NCBI GenBank assembly: GCA_020445255.1
Contig: JAGRGY010000029.1
Span: 37,357 to 101,356, forward strand
Reading direction: 5' to 3'
DNA: 64,000 nucleotides
Origin: Gammaproteobacteria bacterium
Lineage (GTDB): Bacteria > Pseudomonadota > Gammaproteobacteria > Chromatiales > Chromatiaceae
Below the pieces are notes generated by a model, which had not been told where the DNA came from, searched no databases, and saw nothing but the letters and a program-made list of their open reading frames with translations. Both the position numbers and the translations under genes were made by a program. This document shows, in pieces, positions 1 to 8,947 of the stretch. Each line of letters opens with the position of its first letter. Position 1 is the first letter of the stretch.

Positions 1-48
1 GCCGCCGGCGTAGGCCAGCGCGAGAAACAGTTTGCTCGCCGTGCTCAC
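1..48 (-). CDS. gspN: Type II secretion protein GspN-like, N-terminal fragment
   Basis: Only the first 16 codons lie in the window. A GTG start overlaps the gspM stop codon as GTGA, which is the coupling used throughout this operon. The residues seen (VSTASKLFLALAYAGG) are a short polar start followed by a hydrophobic stretch, as expected for the single N-terminal membrane anchor of GspN. The name rests on position (after gspM in an E-to-N order) and not on sequence similarity, since so little is visible. A GspC- or GspD-like protein with a signal peptide would look the same here. Confidence 0.5.
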   Translation of the reverse strand, partial: MSTASKLFLALAYAGG

Positions 49-638
49 CTTTGCGCCCCCGTCCGTGCGGGACGCACGCCGCCGCCGCGCATCCCGGACA
101 GTTGCAGCCTCACTTCCAGGGTTTCGATCGTGGTCTGTCGCCGACGCACCGAGCGTGCGCGGATGTTGAGCTGGTCGAGGAACATGTAGGGAACGCCGGT
201 CTCGAGTTCGAACAACATGTTGCGGAGGCCGACGATCTCGGCCTGCATGCGTGCCTCGACCGCAATCCGCTCCAAGGGACCATCGCTTTCGGGCGGCAGG
301 GTGCGCAGGCTGATCACCTTGACGCCATTCTTCTTGGCCGCGTCCTGAAGACGCTGCTGCAGCTCAGCGGCTGCAAGTGCGGCGTTGTCACCGGAGAACG
401 ACACGGGGGCCAGCGGATCGTCGCGTCGCAGGCGTTCGGCGAGCTGTTCAAGTGCCGGAAGTTCGGCGAGCTGCAGCCGGTAGCGCGAAATGTCCTGGCG
501 CATGTCGAAGATATCGTCGCCGGTCTCGTGGTAGAGATCCCAGAGCGGCAGCGCAATCAACTTCATTGCGACGATCGCGACGATCAGCAGCAGTGCGACG
601 GCGACGAACTGACCACGAGCCCCTTCCGGCAGGTTCAT
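45..638 (-). CDS. gspM: Type II secretion inner-membrane protein GspM
   Basis: Predicted 197-residue bitopic inner-membrane protein of the type II secretion platform, which in the family partners with GspL in the periplasm. A short cytoplasmic start is followed by one hydrophobic segment at about residues 12-34, then a periplasmic helical stretch rich in Leu/Arg/Glu (about 40-105) and a compact C-terminal part, the GspM/PilO-like layout. The ATG overlaps the gspL stop by 4 bases and the stop overlaps the next gene, so it is translationally coupled on both sides. The family diverges strongly in sequence, so the assignment depends on size, topology and its place after gspL. Confidence 0.75.
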   Translation of the reverse strand: MNLPEGARGQFVAVALLLIVAIVAMKLIALPLWDLYHETGDDIFDMRQDISRYRLQLAELPALEQLAERLRRDDPLAPVSFSGDNAALAAAELQQRLQDAAKKNGVKVISLRTLPPESDGPLERIAVEARMQAEIVGLRNMLFELETGVPYMFLDQLNIRARSVRRRQTTIETLEVRLQLSGMRGGGVRPARTGAQR

Positions 639-1693
639 GAACCTTCTCCGGGCGTTGGCGGGTTCACGCTGGCGCTGATGCTGAAACGGCTGCCGTTGCT
701 GCGGGCGTCCTGGGTGATCGCCGCCTCGAACCGGACGTTGTGCAACAGGCGCGCGCCCTCGAGCTTCTCGATCAGTCCCGCAGGCGCGGGCGAGAGCCCC
801 TGCAGCGTGAGCTTGCCGTCCTTCATCTCGAAGTTCTGCAGCCAGGTGTCGTCGTCGAGTTCGCGCGTCAGCACATCCAGCAGGTCGAGGCTGGATACCG
901 TCGACTGCCGCTTGGCATTCAACCAGTCGACCTTGGCCGCGATGCCGGTCAGGTTCTCGTGCAGCCGATTGACGTCGGCTGCCTGCTTGCGCAGGTCCGA
1001 CAGTTCGGCGGCGAGCCGTTCATGCGTGTCGTGCACATGGTAAAGATGCAGACCCAGCGCCAGCGTCCAGACGGCCAGGGCACCGATCCAGATCAGCTGA
1101 GGTCCCCGGCCCGCGACCATGCTCTTCGGCGCGATCCGCCAGCGGAATTCCAGGGGTTCGCCCGGCCCGGGCGGCGCGTTCAGCGCGATCGCGGATTCCG
1201 GGATGTTCAGCCCGAGCATCTGCAGGGCGGCGTCGAGGCGGCGGCGTGGCACCGCGACCAGCCAGACATTCAGCGTGCCGTCACCGGACGATTCTCCATC
1301 GATCCCACAGGCGTATCGCACCTGACTCGCGTTGAAGGGCGTGAGCTTTGGCAGCTGGTAGCCGACCGCTTCGGCAAGATGGGCACGTGCGGCCGCGGGA
1401 AGGGTCAGCTGGCGCACCAGGAACTCGTGCGGCGCGAGGCGCACACGCAGCGATTTGAGGGAATCCGGGATAGCCGCGCGCAAGGCCGGACTGGCCGGCA
1501 GCCCGGAACCCGGCGACGACGGCAGTTCGGCGACGATCGGTTCGGCGGCGACGGTGGGCTGCAGCGACAGTCGGTCGCGTTCAATGACCAGCGTGGCGCT
1601 CCTGCCACGCGCCTGCAGGCTCCGTCGGATCGATGCGGGTACCAATGCGGCGAGCTGCCTCAGCCACCAGTGAAAAAATCCGTTGTCTGTCAC
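635..1693 (-). CDS. gspL: Type II secretion protein GspL
   Basis: Predicted 352-residue bitopic protein that links the cytoplasmic ATPase GspE to the inner-membrane platform. The N-terminal two thirds (about 1-200) is cytoplasmic and fits the actin-like GspL/PilM-type fold. One membrane segment lies near residues 206-228 (LIWIGALAVWTLALGLHLYH), followed by a periplasmic coiled-coil (about 232-275) and a small alpha/beta domain resembling the PilN/GspL ferredoxin-like domain. It overlaps both neighbours by four bases. Length is close to that of GspL/XpsL proteins. Confidence 0.8.
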   Translation of the reverse strand: MTDNGFFHWWLRQLAALVPASIRRSLQARGRSATLVIERDRLSLQPTVAAEPIVAELPSSPGSGLPASPALRAAIPDSLKSLRVRLAPHEFLVRQLTLPAAARAHLAEAVGYQLPKLTPFNASQVRYACGIDGESSGDGTLNVWLVAVPRRRLDAALQMLGLNIPESAIALNAPPGPGEPLEFRWRIAPKSMVAGRGPQLIWIGALAVWTLALGLHLYHVHDTHERLAAELSDLRKQAADVNRLHENLTGIAAKVDWLNAKRQSTVSSLDLLDVLTRELDDDTWLQNFEMKDGKLTLQGLSPAPAGLIEKLEGARLLHNVRFEAAITQDARSNGSRFSISASVNPPTPGEGS

Positions 1694-2583
1694 AATGCCT
1701 GCTCAGTGTCCCGCGCGGGTGTTTCGTGCGCGAGGATCTCATAGTAGCCATCCGAGCGAAGTTGAATCACGAACTGCTCTTTTCTCGGTGCAGTGTCCTG
1801 CAAGCGCGTCTCTATTTCCATGTTGATCACTCGGCTGTCGACACGCATGTCGAGATAACGGCGGCTTTCACGCAGTGTGTCCAGCGAGACCTTCTGTCCG
1901 GCGGCCATCGCCAGTTCACGCTCGGCGATGAACCGCTCTGCGTCGGCCCGGCTAATGCCGGGGACTGCGCTCAATGTTAGCAAGTCCGCACCCAGGGCGT
2001 TGATCCTGGGGCTGCGGCTGTACACGGTGAGATAGGGTAACAGGGCGGCCATGCGGTCGGCGTCGAAGCCCATCACCTGTCCGAGCTCGTGAACGCTGCG
2101 CAGTGCGTCGTTTGCCGGGCCGTAGCTGTAGCCGGCGGAACGGTATTCGTTTTCTTCGGCGCCTTCCGGCGACACATCGTCGTCGCGATCGCGCCAGTCG
2201 ATTAGCGCATCCACCAGCTGCGAGACCGGTGCATCGGGCAGCAGCTGTGCGATCAGTCCCTCGAGCAGCTGACGCGGCGCGCGATTGATATCGATCTTCG
2301 CGCCTTCCGACCTGACCGTCACCGTCGTGCTGCCGTTGGTGGTCGGTATCGAATGGGAATGGCCATCCGCCAGCCAGCGCCGATCGGCGTCGCGCAGGTT
2401 GAGTTGATAAATGGCGTAGCTTAATGCAGCCGTCATTGCGGCGTCGCTTTCCAGTTCCGTTACGCCGTCCTGGGCCACCCGGGTCTCATGCCTGACCGCG
2501 AGTGCAAAACCGGCGGCGATGGTGGTCATGACCGCCAGGGCCCAGATCACCAGGATCACCGCGAAGCCACGCTCAGACGTCAT
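1690..2583 (-). CDS. gspK: Type II secretion minor pseudopilin GspK
   Basis: Large minor pseudopilin (297 residues from the chosen start) that caps the pseudopilus tip with GspI and GspJ. The prepilin signature is MTSERG followed by FAVILVIWALAVMTT, with cleavage expected after the Gly. Residues after the anchor match the GspK pattern (HETRVAQDG; the phrase KIDINRAPRQLLEGL is a GspK hallmark). The ATG at 2583 is preferred because it gives the usual 6-residue leader; an upstream in-frame ATG at 2613 would add ten residues inside gspJ. The reading frame overlaps the end of gspJ. Confidence 0.9.
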   Translation of the reverse strand: MTSERGFAVILVIWALAVMTTIAAGFALAVRHETRVAQDGVTELESDAAMTAALSYAIYQLNLRDADRRWLADGHSHSIPTTNGSTTVTVRSEGAKIDINRAPRQLLEGLIAQLLPDAPVSQLVDALIDWRDRDDDVSPEGAEENEYRSAGYSYGPANDALRSVHELGQVMGFDADRMAALLPYLTVYSRSPRINALGADLLTLSAVPGISRADAERFIAERELAMAAGQKVSLDTLRESRRYLDMRVDSRVINMEIETRLQDTAPRKEQFVIQLRSDGYYEILAHETPARDTEQAL

Positions 2584-3289
2584 CGGCCGGCCCGGGCGGT
2601 TCGGTTTCGTCACCGGCGTCGTTCTGCAGCGGCTCGTCGCCAGGTTCCTCGGATGCGTCGGGTGTGTCCTGTTCGTCGATGGCCCTGGTGTCAGACAGCG
2701 GACGCGCGATCAGCACCGGCCAGGGTGGCTGTCCGCTCGGCTCGACCTGTATGCGCACCAGATTCGGCAGGTGGCCCTGTCCGGACCAGTCGTCGCGCCA
2801 GGCTGCCACCTCGTCGTCGTCGGCCTTGCCGAAGTAAGCGATCTCGATGGCCGCGAGCTGGTCGACCAGGGTGGCGCTGCCGACCGGTGACGGCGGTGCG
2901 TCGTCTGATTCCGGCGGAAAGCGTTCGTGTGTCAGCACCAGTCGCCGCTGTCCCTGGTCTTGTTCGACATCCAGCACCACGCGGGTCAGTCCGCCGGTAC
3001 CAACGTATCCGGGCAGATCGGCGACGAAGGCCACGCGTGTCGCGGTGCCTTCGAAACTGGTTTTGTCGTCGCGCTCCTCCGGATTCGATACGGCACGGGC
3101 GCGGCCGAGCGCATCGTTGATGAACTGCCAGCCGATCCGCATCACCTCGGATTCGACGACCTTTTCCTGCATCGCGTATGCGCTGCGCTGGCTGACGCGA
3201 ATTGCGCCGTAGCACAGCGTGATCAGCAGCGCTGCGACGCTCAGCGCGATCAGCATCTCGACCAGCGTGAAACCCCGTTGCCTGTTCAC
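2573..3289 (-). CDS. gspJ: Type II secretion minor pseudopilin GspJ
   Basis: Minor pseudopilin of 238 residues. The type IV prepilin leader MNRQRG is followed by FTLVEMLIALSVAALL; the Glu at +5 of the mature protein, needed for pseudopilus assembly, is present. The rest is a globular periplasmic domain with the GspJ theme of an early QR..M/MQE stretch and a beta-rich centre. The C-terminus is unusually acidic and Pro-rich (about residues 205-238, including DEQDTPDASEEPGDEP), a tail not required in other GspJ proteins. The start overlaps the gspI stop by 4 bases. Confidence 0.92.
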   Translation of the reverse strand: MNRQRGFTLVEMLIALSVAALLITLCYGAIRVSQRSAYAMQEKVVESEVMRIGWQFINDALGRARAVSNPEERDDKTSFEGTATRVAFVADLPGYVGTGGLTRVVLDVEQDQGQRRLVLTHERFPPESDDAPPSPVGSATLVDQLAAIEIAYFGKADDDEVAAWRDDWSGQGHLPNLVRIQVEPSGQPPWPVLIARPLSDTRAIDEQDTPDASEEPGDEPLQNDAGDETEPPGPADDV

Positions 3290-3672
3290 GATCCGACCGC
3301 GTGCGAGAGCAGTAGGCTCTTGACCGTGATCGACGATTCGTCGCCGGCCTGGCCCCAGGACACACTCAGCGTCAGCTCGAGCTGGGTGAGCGGGATGATC
3401 GTCGGTTCGAGGTCGGGCACCTCGACCAGATCCGTCCGCCAGTGGAAACCGCCGTCGAATTCCCCGCTGTCGCTGCCCGGGCGGAGGTTCTCGAACGCCG
3501 AGAGTTCGGTCAGCTTGCTGCGCGCCAGTAATACGGCGTGGGAGTGCTGGTTCGCGATCCGTCCGGTCCGCAGCCCGGTATGGAACATCTGCAGCAACGC
3601 GCCGCCGACGACCGCGAACAGGGTCAGTGCGACCAGGATCTCGAGCAGCGTGAAACCGCGCGCGCGTATCAC
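3286..3672 (-). CDS. gspI: Type II secretion minor pseudopilin GspI
   Basis: Minor pseudopilin, 128 residues from a GTG start that overlaps the gspH stop as GTGA. This start gives a normal six-residue leader (M)IRARG before FTLLEILVALTLFAVVG; starting at the upstream ATG (3711) would give an odd 19-residue leader inside gspH. Glu at mature +5 is present. The mature part shows the GspI pattern of small size with an LLARSKLTEL motif. It sits between gspH and gspJ, as in other type II operons. Confidence 0.9.
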   Translation of the reverse strand: MIRARGFTLLEILVALTLFAVVGGALLQMFHTGLRTGRIANQHSHAVLLARSKLTELSAFENLRPGSDSGEFDGGFHWRTDLVEVPDLEPTIIPLTQLELTLSVSWGQAGDESSITVKSLLLSHAVGS

Positions 3673-4187
3673 GGTTTCACCTCGGTGACGCGGATGCGCC
3701 CGGTCAGCCATTCGATGTCGATCTGGCGTGCCTGGCCGGCGAGACCGAGAACGATCCTGCCGCCCGACGAACTGCCGTCCGGATGAAAGGCGATCGCGCC
3801 GCGCGTCGTGGAGCTCAGCAGGGATTCGGCCGTGGTCAGTTCGATGGTCATGTCATCGGGCAGCGCCTGCCAGGGTGCGGAACCGCCCGTTCGATAGCCC
3901 TTGTCCCCGGTGTCGACGGTGAAGTTCAGCGACTGCCGCTGCGCGCGCGCCTGGCGGCGCGTTTCGCGCAAGGCCAGGTTGACCTCGGCCGCCGAGCGCT
4001 CGAGCGTGCGGCCGGATGACGGCAGCAGCATCGGGACCAGCATCGCGCTGAGCAGGCCGACCAGCACGAGAACGACCAGAATTTCGACCAGCGTGAAACC
4101 ATGCCCGGCCTGTAGCCGGGTGCCCGGGCCGCGAACTGGCCCGGCTTCAGTCCCAATTGGTAATGTCGGCCGCATCACCGTCGCCAC
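3669..4187 (-). CDS. gspH: Type II secretion minor pseudopilin GspH
   Basis: Minor pseudopilin of up to 172 residues. The N-terminal methylation motif is HG-FTLVEILVVLVLVGLLSAM near residues 29-48. The leader is long: the ATG at 4187 overlaps gspG by 41 bases, and an internal ATG at 4175 gives a four-residue shorter protein; neither gives a classic short leader, and the true start may be a later codon. The mature domain has GspH-like features, including LRETRRQARAQRQSL and a C-terminal beta-rich region. It lies between gspG and gspI. Confidence 0.85.
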   Translation of the reverse strand: MATVMRPTLPIGTEAGPVRGPGTRLQAGHGFTLVEILVVLVLVGLLSAMLVPMLLPSSGRTLERSAAEVNLALRETRRQARAQRQSLNFTVDTGDKGYRTGGSAPWQALPDDMTIELTTAESLLSSTTRGAIAFHPDGSSSGGRIVLGLAGQARQIDIEWLTGRIRVTEVKP

Positions 4188-4560
4188 CGGGACGGCCGTC
4201 GCCGCCGTACGAGATCAGGTCGAACGACCCGTGTTCGCCCGGTTGCTTCAGGACCAGTTCGTTGCCCCAGGGGTCCAGCAACTGCGACTTCTTGCGCACG
4301 TACGGTCCCTTCCAGCGATCCAGGCCCTGCGGCTGTTCGACCAGGTCGACCATCTCTTCCGGGTAGGTCCCGGTCTCCAGTTTGTAGAGCTCGATCGCAT
4401 TGCTGATTTTCTCGATCTGCACAGCGGCGGCCTTGCGATTGGCCTCACCGGCCTTGCCGAGCAGGTTGGGCGCAACCACGGCGGCGAGCACGGCGATGAG
4501 CGCGATGACGACGATGAGTTCGATGAGCGTGAATCCTCGTGGGCGTGCTGAATGCGGCAT
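4147..4560 (-). CDS. gspG: Type II secretion major pseudopilin GspG
   Basis: Major pseudopilin subunit, 137 residues. Leader MPHSARPRG precedes FTLIELIVVIALIAVLAAVV with Glu at mature +5. The mature protein carries the GspG hallmarks: a QIEKISNAIELYKLETGTYP helix end, the WKGPYV turn, and the DPWGNELV calcium-loop region followed by SYGGDGRPGGDGDAADITNW, the Asp/Gly-rich Ca-binding C-terminus. Length is typical. It is separated by 20 bases from gspF, the only visible gap of that size in the operon, which may allow separate translation control of this abundant subunit. Confidence 0.96.
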   Translation of the reverse strand: MPHSARPRGFTLIELIVVIALIAVLAAVVAPNLLGKAGEANRKAAAVQIEKISNAIELYKLETGTYPEEMVDLVEQPQGLDRWKGPYVRKKSQLLDPWGNELVLKQPGEHGSFDLISYGGDGRPGGDGDAADITNWD

Positions 4561-4580
4561 GGCTGCTCCGGTTTGAATGG

Positions 4581-5801
4581 TCAGAAAGCGAGATTGTTGG
4601 ACTCGAGTATGACAAGTACGACCGACAGAATGATCACGGAAATCATCACGGCGATGACGATGATGATCACCGGTTCGGCAAGCGTGAACAGACGCTTCAT
4701 CGTCGTCTCGACGTCGCGGTCGTAGATATCGGCGACCTGTAGCAGCATGAACTCCAGCTTGCCGGCAGTCTCACCGAGGCCGATCAGTTTGACCGCGAGC
4801 GCCGGCAGCATGCCGGAATCGCGCAGCGGACCCGCCAGCCCGGCACCTTCGCGCACGCGCTGCGTGACCTGCGTCAGCGCACTCGACATGACCGAGTTGC
4901 CGACGATCTCCTTGGCGATGTCGAGTGCCGGCAGCAGGTGTACGCCGTTGTCCAGCAGGGTTGCCAGCGTGCGGCTGAAACGGGCGGTCTGCAGCTTCTG
5001 GATGAGTGCGCCGACGAAAGGCAGGCGCAGCATCCGCGCGTCCCAGCGCAGGCGCCCCTGCGGTGTGTGCCAGTCACGATGGATCAGGAACACCACGGCC
5101 GCGATCGCGGCCAGCACCGCCCACCACCAGTGGGTGACGAACTCGCCGGTCGCGGCGACGATCCGGGTCAGCAGCGGCAGTTCACGGCCGGCGTCGGCAA
5201 ACATCTGGGTGAACTGTGGTACGACGAACGCCAGCAGCACCATGACCGCGACCACCGCCAACACCAGCAGGATCGACGGATACAGCAGTGCCGAGATCAG
5301 TGCCTGTCGCGTCTCGCGGCGGTGGCGGCGGAATGTGGCCAGGCGTTCGAGGGCCAGCCCCAGCGCGCCACCCGACTCACCGGCGCGCACCATGTTGCAG
5401 TAGAAGCTGTCGAACTCGGGTCCGCTTTCAGCGAGCGCCGCCGACAGCGACTGGCCGCTGCGCACCGCCTTGTTGATGTCCTGGGCACGTTTGGCCATCG
5501 CCGGGTCTTCCGCGGTATCGGCGAGCGTGTCCAGGGCCTGGCCGAGCGGCAGGTCGGCGCGCAGCAGCGTGGCAAGTTCGAGCGTGAAAAAGTCGATCGC
5601 CTTGCCGGTCGTGGTGGTGCGGCGGGTGAAGCGGGTCTTCGCGCCGGACGCGGCCTGGGCATGACCGACGGCGTCGATTTGCAGCGGGATCTTGCCCTGG
5701 GACTGCAGCGCGCGCGCCGCCGCGTCGCGGTCGCCGGCCTGGATGTCGCCCTCGACCACGTGGCCGTCGTTGCCGGCCGCCTTGTAGTGAAATGTCGCCA
5801 T
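4581..5801 (-). CDS. gspF: Type II secretion platform protein GspF
   Basis: Polytopic inner-membrane platform protein, 406 residues. It has the GspF/PilC build: an N-terminal soluble start (ATFHYKAAGNDGHVVEGDI, matching the Y.Y.A.D..G pattern), then two GspF repeats each with a helical bundle and hydrophobic segments (about 170-250 and 375-404). Signatures such as FYCNMVRAGESGGALG and MLPALAVKLIGLGETAGKLE are the paired MV.aGE.sG motifs. The start ATG lies 2 bases after the gspE stop; a longer open frame upstream lies inside gspE and is discarded. Confidence 0.96.
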   Translation of the reverse strand: MATFHYKAAGNDGHVVEGDIQAGDRDAAARALQSQGKIPLQIDAVGHAQAASGAKTRFTRRTTTTGKAIDFFTLELATLLRADLPLGQALDTLADTAEDPAMAKRAQDINKAVRSGQSLSAALAESGPEFDSFYCNMVRAGESGGALGLALERLATFRRHRRETRQALISALLYPSILLVLAVVAVMVLLAFVVPQFTQMFADAGRELPLLTRIVAATGEFVTHWWWAVLAAIAAVVFLIHRDWHTPQGRLRWDARMLRLPFVGALIQKLQTARFSRTLATLLDNGVHLLPALDIAKEIVGNSVMSSALTQVTQRVREGAGLAGPLRDSGMLPALAVKLIGLGETAGKLEFMLLQVADIYDRDVETTMKRLFTLAEPVIIIVIAVMISVIILSVVLVILESNNLAF

Positions 5802-5803
5802 GA

Positions 5804-7492
5804 TCAGGCGTCGACCTGGGCCTGAACGACGCGCTCGACTTCCTCGACGGTCGTGAGTCCCGCCATGGCCTTGCGTAGGCCATCGGTGCGCATGTCGATC
5901 ATGCCGTGCCGGCGGGCGATGCCGCGCAGGGTATCGGCGTCCGCGTTGTCGACGATCGCGCGTCGCAGCGGCTCGGACATCTCCAGCAGCTCGACCACGG
6001 TGGTCCGACCGCGGTAGCCGGTATGGTCGCAGGCGTCGCAGCCGCGAGCGTGATAGAACGACGGAGGTTGATCGCCGCCGGGCGCGATCCCGAGTTCGGC
6101 AACCAGCCAGTCCGGCGGCGCATAGGCCTCGCGGCAGTTCGGGCACAGGCGCCGCACCAGACGCTGCGCGAGTACGCCGTCGACGGTCGACGTGATCAGG
6201 TAGTCGTCGACGTGCATGTCCTGAAGACGCGTGATGCTGCTGGGGGCGTCGTTGGTGTGCAGCGTCGAGAACACCTTGTGGCCGGTAAGTGCGGCCTGGA
6301 TCGCGATGCGTGCGGTTTCCACGTCGCGCATCTCACCGATCATGATCACGTCCGGGTCCTGGCGCAGCATCGCGCGCAGCGCGTTCGCGAACGTGAGGTC
6401 GATGTTGGGCCGAATCGGGATCTGGTTGATGCCGTCGAGCTGGTACTCGACGGGGTCCTCGACGGTCAGGATCTTCTTGTCCGGCGTGTTCAGCTGCGAC
6501 AGCGCCGCGTACAGGGTGGTCGTCTTGCCGCTGCCGGTCGGCCCGGTCACCAGGATGATGCCGTGCGGGCGTGCGAGCAGGCGGTTGAACGCGGCGAGCG
6601 AATCGCCGCCGAATCCGAGCGCCGCGAAATCGAGCGGTACATCGCCGCGGTCGAGCAGGCGCATGACGACGCTCTCGCCGTGCAGGGTCGGCACGGTCGA
6701 GATGCGCATGTCGATCTCGCGGCCTTCCGCACGCAGCTTGATGCGTCCGTCCTGGGGCAGGCGGCGCTCGGCGATGTCGAGGCTGGCCAATACCTTGATA
6801 CGTGACACGATCGCCTCCGGCGGCAGACCGCCGGGGAACTGGATTGGTCGCAGCACGCCGTCGACGCGGTAGCGCACGACCAGCTCGTGTTCGAACGGTT
6901 CGATATGGATATCGGATGCGCGCAGCTCGAGCGCACGCGCGACCATCTGGTTGACGCGTCGGATCACCGGCGCCTCGCTCGCCATGTCGCGCAGATGGGC
7001 GATGTCGTCGGTCGGTCGGTCGACGACGATGTCGGCATCGCCGGCGGTAAGCGCGGATTCGGTGGACACCGGGAACAGGCGCGCGAGCGCCTCCTGGATC
7101 TCGCTGATCACGCCGATCCGCAGCACCACCGGTTGACCGAACGCGAGCTGCAGGGCATCGCTGAGGAACGGGTCGCTGGCATCCGCGACAGCGACTTCGA
7201 TCGGCCCCTCGTCGGCGTGCAGCGGCGCGACATAGTGTTGCTGCAGGAACTCGGCCGAAAGCACATCGCCGATCTCGGCGATGTCGGCGTAGTCGTCCGG
7301 CTTGGCGACCGGCAGATCCATCGCCGACGCGAGCGTGGACGCCAGCTCGCGTTCGCTGACGAATCCGAGTTGCACGAGCAGGGGACCGAGCGGGCCACCC
7401 TTCTCGGCCTGCAGGCTGCTGACGCGTTGGAGTTGATTCTGGTTGAGCTTGCCTGCTTCCACCAGCCATTCGCCGATCGTGGCTGTCATCAT
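5804..7492 (-). CDS. gspE: Type II secretion ATPase GspE
   Basis: Cytoplasmic hexameric ATPase that powers pseudopilus assembly, 562 residues. The N-terminal part (about 1-150) is an MshEN/T2SSE-N domain. The C-terminal ATPase has Walker A GPTGSGKTTT, an Asp box (EDPVEYQLDGINQ), a Walker B region (DPDVIMIGEMRDVETA) and the His box HKVFSTLHTNDA. A tetracysteine zinc module follows (CPNCREAY and CDACDHTGYRGR), typical of GspE/PilB. ATG at 7492 is followed by a second ATG, so the start could be one residue later. First gene of the operon; its promoter should lie in the 252-base gap upstream. Confidence 0.97.
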   Translation of the reverse strand: MMTATIGEWLVEAGKLNQNQLQRVSSLQAEKGGPLGPLLVQLGFVSERELASTLASAMDLPVAKPDDYADIAEIGDVLSAEFLQQHYVAPLHADEGPIEVAVADASDPFLSDALQLAFGQPVVLRIGVISEIQEALARLFPVSTESALTAGDADIVVDRPTDDIAHLRDMASEAPVIRRVNQMVARALELRASDIHIEPFEHELVVRYRVDGVLRPIQFPGGLPPEAIVSRIKVLASLDIAERRLPQDGRIKLRAEGREIDMRISTVPTLHGESVVMRLLDRGDVPLDFAALGFGGDSLAAFNRLLARPHGIILVTGPTGSGKTTTLYAALSQLNTPDKKILTVEDPVEYQLDGINQIPIRPNIDLTFANALRAMLRQDPDVIMIGEMRDVETARIAIQAALTGHKVFSTLHTNDAPSSITRLQDMHVDDYLITSTVDGVLAQRLVRRLCPNCREAYAPPDWLVAELGIAPGGDQPPSFYHARGCDACDHTGYRGRTTVVELLEMSEPLRRAIVDNADADTLRGIARRHGMIDMRTDGLRKAMAGLTTVEEVERVVQAQVDA

Positions 7493-7744
7493 GTTGGTCT
7501 GTTCTGACGGTTCCAGGTGGGCCGGGTGTATCGACGACGAAGAATAACGTGAAATGACCTGAATAACCCTGGGGGCAAAGGCGCGGATCGCCGATCCCTG
7601 ACGGGTGTCAACAATATTTACATGGCGTGGTCTCGACAGCTATGCCGAAAGCCGTTCCGACATACCGGGCGGCATCGACCGCCGTGCACGGTCGTTTCCG
7701 CCGAATTGCGGCATTGCCGGCGGCGTCCCGTCTTCGCCCGCTGC

Positions 7745-8947
7745 TTACAGGGTGTTCATGATCGCGTTGATCCGCGCTGCGGCGTCGCTGCCGAAGCCCG
7801 GATCGAGGGCGAGGTCGGCCTCGTAGATCAGGGTGTAGTCGAGGGCATGTTCACTGCCCGAGAATGCCGTTACCAGGTCGACCAGGACACTGTACGCCCC
7901 TTTCGACTGATAGACGCCCGCCACCTTCGTGCCGAGGGTGGCGTAGGTCGTCGCGGCGAAGCTGCTGCAGTCGACCAGTTGGTCGCGGTGATTGAGGTAA
8001 CCCCTGCCGCATATCACCTGGCAGCCCTCCGACCAGTTGCTGACACCGCGTCCGCCCCAGTGCACGTTGATCGAGGCGTTGTTCTCGAGGCGGCCACCGA
8101 GGTCGGCCTGGGTCAACGCCAGGTCGCGATCGCTGTCGCGTACGATCAGCACACCGGAGCTGCGCGGCTTCAGTGCGCGGTAGACCTTGTCGCCGTCGCT
8201 CTGCTTGTGCCAGCCGAAACGGTAGCGGTGTTGTCCGGGGACGAGAAACGGTGCCCCGGCGTCGTTGGACGATTTGCCGGGGTCGGTCGTGCCGTAGAAC
8301 CTGAACACCGCACCGTTGATGAGCAGCACGAAGACATCGTCATTGTCGCGGCGACCGGGCCTGGCTTCATTGCGGCGGATGCCGACCAGGTGGATGCGGT
8401 GCGGATCGAAGTCCCATTCGGCGACGGGTAGGGTGTCGGTGCCGCCGCGATAATCGGCAATGCGCTGCAACAGGGTCGTCGGATGGTGGCGATAGTGGTC
8501 GCGGACCCTGTCCAGCAGCTGGAACCACCGCACGGCCTGCGGCTGCGGCCGGTCGGCGCTGAAGTCGCCCCATTCCGCGCGACGGCCGCCGGTCTGCCAC
8601 CGCTGCATGTGCCCGTGGCTTTTCGGGCCGAATGCGCCGTCGGGTGCGCCGATCGTCGGATCCGCCTCGACCGAGCGCACGTATTCCTGAAACAGCCGGA
8701 TCGACGAGGCCGTGCGGTACCCGCAGATACCGTCGATCTTGCCGAACGGGAAGAATCCGGCCTGTTGCAGGAAGCGCTGAACCTGGACGACCCCGTCGCC
8801 GCCCTGCGCGACGAACGGGTGCCACTCGCCGACCCGCTCACCGCGGAACTCACCGTTGCGCGGCATCGCGGGCTCGTGTCTGTCGCGAAAATAGGCGCGG
8901 GTGTCGACGGGCACGCAGCCGGCGTCGCACGTGCCGAGTTCGATCAT
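7745..8947 (-). CDS. Peptidoglycan-binding-like protein with L,D-transpeptidase-like Cys motif
   Basis: Predicted 400-residue protein with no signal peptide that I can see. Residues about 40-120 resemble a PG_binding_1 repeat (VQVQRFLQQAGFFPFGKIDGICGYRTASSIRLFQEYVRS, reported here only in part; key features are the QRFL, G.IDG..G..T and F.E. positions), and a second GAFGP..H element follows. Residues about 290-325 contain INVHWGG and SEGCQVICG, similar in spacing to the H-G...S-x-G-C active-site motif of YkuD L,D-transpeptidases. The ATG at 8947 is chosen over an upstream start at 9052 because the extra 35 residues are Arg/Pro-rich and lack a ribosome site. Function is unproven; a murein-acting hydrolase or a phage-type wall enzyme is possible. 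Confidence 0.7.
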   Translation of the reverse strand: MIELGTCDAGCVPVDTRAYFRDRHEPAMPRNGEFRGERVGEWHPFVAQGGDGVVQVQRFLQQAGFFPFGKIDGICGYRTASSIRLFQEYVRSVEADPTIGAPDGAFGPKSHGHMQRWQTGGRRAEWGDFSADRPQPQAVRWFQLLDRVRDHYRHHPTTLLQRIADYRGGTDTLPVAEWDFDPHRIHLVGIRRNEARPGRRDNDDVFVLLINGAVFRFYGTTDPGKSSNDAGAPFLVPGQHRYRFGWHKQSDGDKVYRALKPRSSGVLIVRDSDRDLALTQADLGGRLENNASINVHWGGRGVSNWSEGCQVICGRGYLNHRDQLVDCSSFAATTYATLGTKVAGVYQSKGAYSVLVDLVTAFSGSEHALDYTLIYEADLALDPGFGSDAAARINAIMNTL

